NCBI GenBank assembly: GCA_029204225.1
Contig: CM055112.1
Location: 1,834,346-1,898,345, forward strand
DNA length: 64,000 bases
Direction: 5' to 3'
DNA from: Diphasiastrum complanatum
Lineage: Eukaryota; Streptophyta; Lycopodiopsida; Lycopodiales; Lycopodiaceae
In this document: one piece after another, positions 61,320 through 64,000 of the stretch
How positions within the stretch are numbered: the first letter of the stretch is position 1
Layout of the letters: every line of letters starts with the position of its first letter
Notes under the pieces: generated by a model
What the model was told of the DNA's origin: nothing
The model's input: only the letters and a program-made list of their open reading frames with translations
Database searches by the model: none
Position numbers and translations under genes: made by a program

Positions 61320-62679
61320 ATAACATCCAATTAAAATGTGTAGGTGTGAATAATTTCTCATTCCCCATGCACTTAGGTGGATTTGGATTAAATTATGCAA
61401 ACAATGGCAAGAGCCCCACACATGCAATCAACTTGCTACAAATATTAATTATTTTTCTTCAAAATTCACCTCATGGCTAGAGGTGTTAAGCTGAATCAAA
61501 TTCAACCAGTAGCTTGCAGTGCACGTAAGTGCTATGTGTATGTTGCCTACTACGGGCACTTAGAGATACTACACTTGGCATATGGGGTGAGCCAACGCAT
61601 GGCAAGACTATTGCAATTAGATTTTGATTTTTGTGTTTTTTGCCAATCGATTGTGATTTACAAGGGTTAATGGCTCGCACATGCAAATGCTTCAAATCTG
61701 GTTCATCAAGACAAGCTAATATAAACATTCACCAAAAATAATATCACAAAAGTCTAGGACTTATATAGGGCTCTATTGGTTATGGAAAAACTATAGGACA
61801 TTTACCACATGGTATGTTTGCATAGGTATATATGATTAATTGTTGAGCATGTTTGTTTGAGTAATTATACTGTATAAGGTTGAAAGGCATGAATTTACAT
61901 AACTTGACGCCCCATAGTCCCATAGTCTGTTAAACACAATGATTTAAAGCTAGTTTCAATAAGTGCACACCAATAGCAAAAGCTTAAAGGAGGCTAGCTT
62001 TGAATAGTGGAGCGAAATGCCTCCATGAGGTGACTCTCATATCTCAACTCTTTGTCAAAGTACATCTCTACCTGTGACATGAGTGTGAGCATGTGTTGTG
62101 TTAACCATGACTTGAGGCCTATAACAAACCTTTTAGAACAACAAAAACTTGCGACTTTTGCATTGTGTTATCCATGAGTTCAAGCCTACAACGAACCTTT
62201 GACATAAACATATGGGTATAGGCATATGAAATATGAACTTACCCCCATATCCTTCATTTAAAACTCTACCTATAAATTCTATTGGACATGGGACTGGGAA
62301 ATGCCCATGTCATAAGGCCTTTCTAAAACTTGAAAACTCGGGATTGAGGGCAAAGAATGTCTCCTATACAAATGTCACCCTTAGTACGTCAATGCACTAA
62401 GCATGTACATGCATGCCATAAGCACTATAATCAATCCTAGATAAATGTTATCTCCATATATGTTAATCCCTCTCTACTTACTCCCAAGGGGTATTTACAT
62501 GACAAAAGTGTTAATTGTTATTTGTTAATATGATTACTCACCTTTAAAAACTCGATGTTATTTTACATGAATATGGGAGCTGCCCCCTTTTAAGATAGGT
62601 AGTGATAAAAATACTTTAAACTCTTTAATACAGCTTTCAATACACACTTCATCTTGCTTTTTTAGAACATTCTACCAGC
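61320..62679. other. Intergenic DNA upstream of MCM6
   Basis: No gene or repeat supported. Confidence 0.35.
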
Positions 62680-62777
62680 CCAGCCCCAAATCCACCCTCT
62701 ACAGTTTTCCAGCACTAGCACAATGCAACCAGCCCCAAATCCACCCTCTACAGTTTTCCAGCACTAGCACAATGCAA
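62680..62777. repeat. Two identical 49-bp tandem units, then a 26-bp tandem pair
   Basis: Units 62680-62728 and 62729-62777 are identical (ccagccccaaatccaccctc...aatgcaa). Immediately after, ggatcatcaatttttagatt repeats with a period of 26 bp (to about 62825). Confidence 0.9.
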
Positions 62778-63028
62778 GGATCATCAATTTTTAGATTGTG
62801 CAAGGATCATCAATTTTTCGATTGGAGATCTTATCCCTCCATATGTGTTTTTTTCTGCTACTCGCCATGCCTAACATAACATTTATCTAAGGTTGACTCT
62901 AGTCGAGGGGGCCAGGCAAGCTCGGGCTACCATGGCACATGGCTCAAGGTTTTCTCTTAAACAAGGACTGCCCTTATGGTCAGTCCTAGTTAGCCCTGAG
63001 GGGGAGGACCCTATTGAATACATTTTTT

Positions 63029-63040
63029 TTTGGCGGGAAA
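63029..63040 (+). promoter_or_regulatory. E2F/DP site in the MCM6 promoter
   Basis: TTTGGCGGGAAA is a perfect match to the E2F consensus (TTTSSCGC/GGGAAA). It lies 190 bp upstream of the MCM6 ATG. MCM genes are classical E2F targets in plants and animals, so S-phase control is the likely role. Confidence 0.8.
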
Positions 63041-63074
63041 CTCTCTTCCTTGTCTGCCCCCCCCGCCCCCCCCC

Positions 63075-63077
<3 letters not shown>

Positions 63078-63112
<35 letters not shown>
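63078..63112. repeat. C-rich and (CT)n tract in the MCM6 5' region
   Basis: Poly-C (63057-63076) followed by about 35 bp of CT, ending some 118 bp before the ATG; probably core promoter or 5' UTR. The position parallels the GA tract at TFB2 but has the opposite strand sense. Confidence 0.85.
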
Positions 63113-63116
<4 letters not shown>

Positions 63117-63230
63117 AGCAGAGCAGAGCAGAGAAGGAAGACTCCAGAATTCTGCATTTCAAGCTCATTCGTCCAATCACGATCCATCCATCCATCTTTT
63201 TGTGCATTGAACGATCATCGATAGGCCGCT

Positions 63231-63595
63231 ATGGAGGGCGCAATGCTGAGTGACACCAAGGGCTTGGAGATCGCCAATTCCTTCTTTACCTTTCTCAACA
63301 CGTATGACTTCCTTTTGTTCTCAGAATTTGTAGCAAATAGTCATCGTTGTGCCGTTTTTGCTGTGTCAGTTTATTTGTAGAAAACGTCAACTGATATTGA
63401 TGCCTTGCTTTATTCCAGGTTTGTTGACGACGTCGGTGTTTCCGGGATCAGTGAAGATCCCAGCAGAGTCAAAACTTACGAGTATGAATTAGAGATGATG
63501 ATTCAGAAAGAATCTACTACTATGTTTATAAACTTCGAACACGTGATGCAGCATAATGACAGTCTTCAGCAGGCCATTTCCGAAGAATATCTCAG
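63231..63595 (+). CDS. MCM6: MCM6, exons 1-2 (gene runs off the window)
   Basis: Subunit of the MCM2-7 replicative helicase, loaded at origins in the nucleus. Exon 1, 63231-63301, starts at ATG in [19 protein letters not shown] and ends in phase 2 at GTATGA. Exon 2, 63419-63595, follows ATTCCAG and encodes [20 protein letters not shown], then [18 protein letters not shown], matching the plant MCM6 N-terminal segment ESTMMYIDFSHVM...LQKAIADEYLR. It ends in phase 2 at GTAACT. The next exon (FEPYLR...) is not within 63.6-64.0 kb. An E2F site lies upstream. Confidence 0.9.
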
Positions 63596-64000
63596 GTAAC
63601 TTTACTCTCGATGTCATCACGCAATATTAGTTTTGTGGATTATAGATCAATATGTCTTTTTGCAAAGAATGCCTTCTTTTTAGCGTTAATTATTCAGGTA
63701 GTGGAGCTGTGGCAGAGGAGCTGTCCTTGGTCTACTAGTTTAAAGGTCTATCGACCACATGCCGCCTTTGTTTTTGAAAATGCATCCGTTTCCTTGTATG
63801 CGCACCTGAAATAACTCTCAGTAGGAGTCCAATGAGGAGTTTCAAGGAAGAGAGCAAATTTGTATGTATCTAAATGGGATGCAGCTTCTGTTACGAAAGA
63901 TCTGAAGCATGGACAACTTAATGCCTCAAAGCTCCTTATACCTGCCCGTCTTCAAGTAATAGAAATGTACCTCTGTATTGGGTCTTTTTTTGTTTGTTAG
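63596..64000. other. MCM6 intron 2 (partial)
   Basis: No exon recognised before the window ends. Confidence 0.6.

Noticed and set aside
63599-63814. Third MCM6 exon
   Set aside because: No FEPYLR-like or following conserved block in any frame; treated as intron.

Overview
This is nuclear DNA of a land plant with a large, transposon-rich genome. Evidence: long introns with GT-AG (one GC-AG) junctions; three plant genes (TFB2, a GALS-type galactan galactosyltransferase, MCM6); copia, gypsy, LINE, hAT, tRNA-SINE and Penelope-like remnants; and (GA)n/(CT)n tracts at gene starts. TFB2 introns reach 12 kb, and a Penelope-like reverse transcriptase piece is present. Both fit a fern, lycophyte or gymnosperm better than a compact angiosperm or moss, but this is inference and I cannot name the species.

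Layout. 1-3.4 kb: decayed copia polyprotein on the minus strand, then LTR-like DNA. 4.1-7.2 kb: decayed DNA with a frameshifted, transposase-like ORF on the minus strand. 8.3-47.1 kb: one gene, TFB2 (TFIIH p52 subunit), plus strand. Its 15 exons join without frame break into a 464-residue protein. Intron 2 (7.4 kb) holds two tandem 1.2-1.3 kb repeats and a minus-strand copia element. Intron 11 (10.8 kb) holds four same-strand LINE copies head to tail, each starting at or near the (CT)n tail of the one before. Intron 14 (12 kb) holds a LINE that kept ORF1 and its 3' tail but no ORF2, LTR-element starts, a hAT-like transposon with a 530-residue AT-hook C-terminal exon, and a gypsy fragment.

47.6-48.0 kb: Penelope-like RT remnant. 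48.9-51.2 kb: unrecognised exon-like ORFs. 52.0-54.1 kb: minus-strand GALS gene whose coding sequence is split by a 965-bp inverted-repeat element; its last exon or exons are not seen. 55.6-57.9 kb: copia and gypsy pieces. 58-62.9 kb: intergenic DNA with a (GA)n tract, a tRNA-derived SINE with a 9-bp target duplication, and a run of GC-rich hairpins. 63.0-64.0 kb: promoter with a perfect E2F site and the first two exons of MCM6, which runs off the window.

TFB2 (basal transcription and nucleotide-excision repair) and MCM6 (replicative helicase) are housekeeping genes; both have a GA/CT tract at the presumed 5' UTR. Apart from these three genes, most of the recognisable sequence is transposon-derived and defective.
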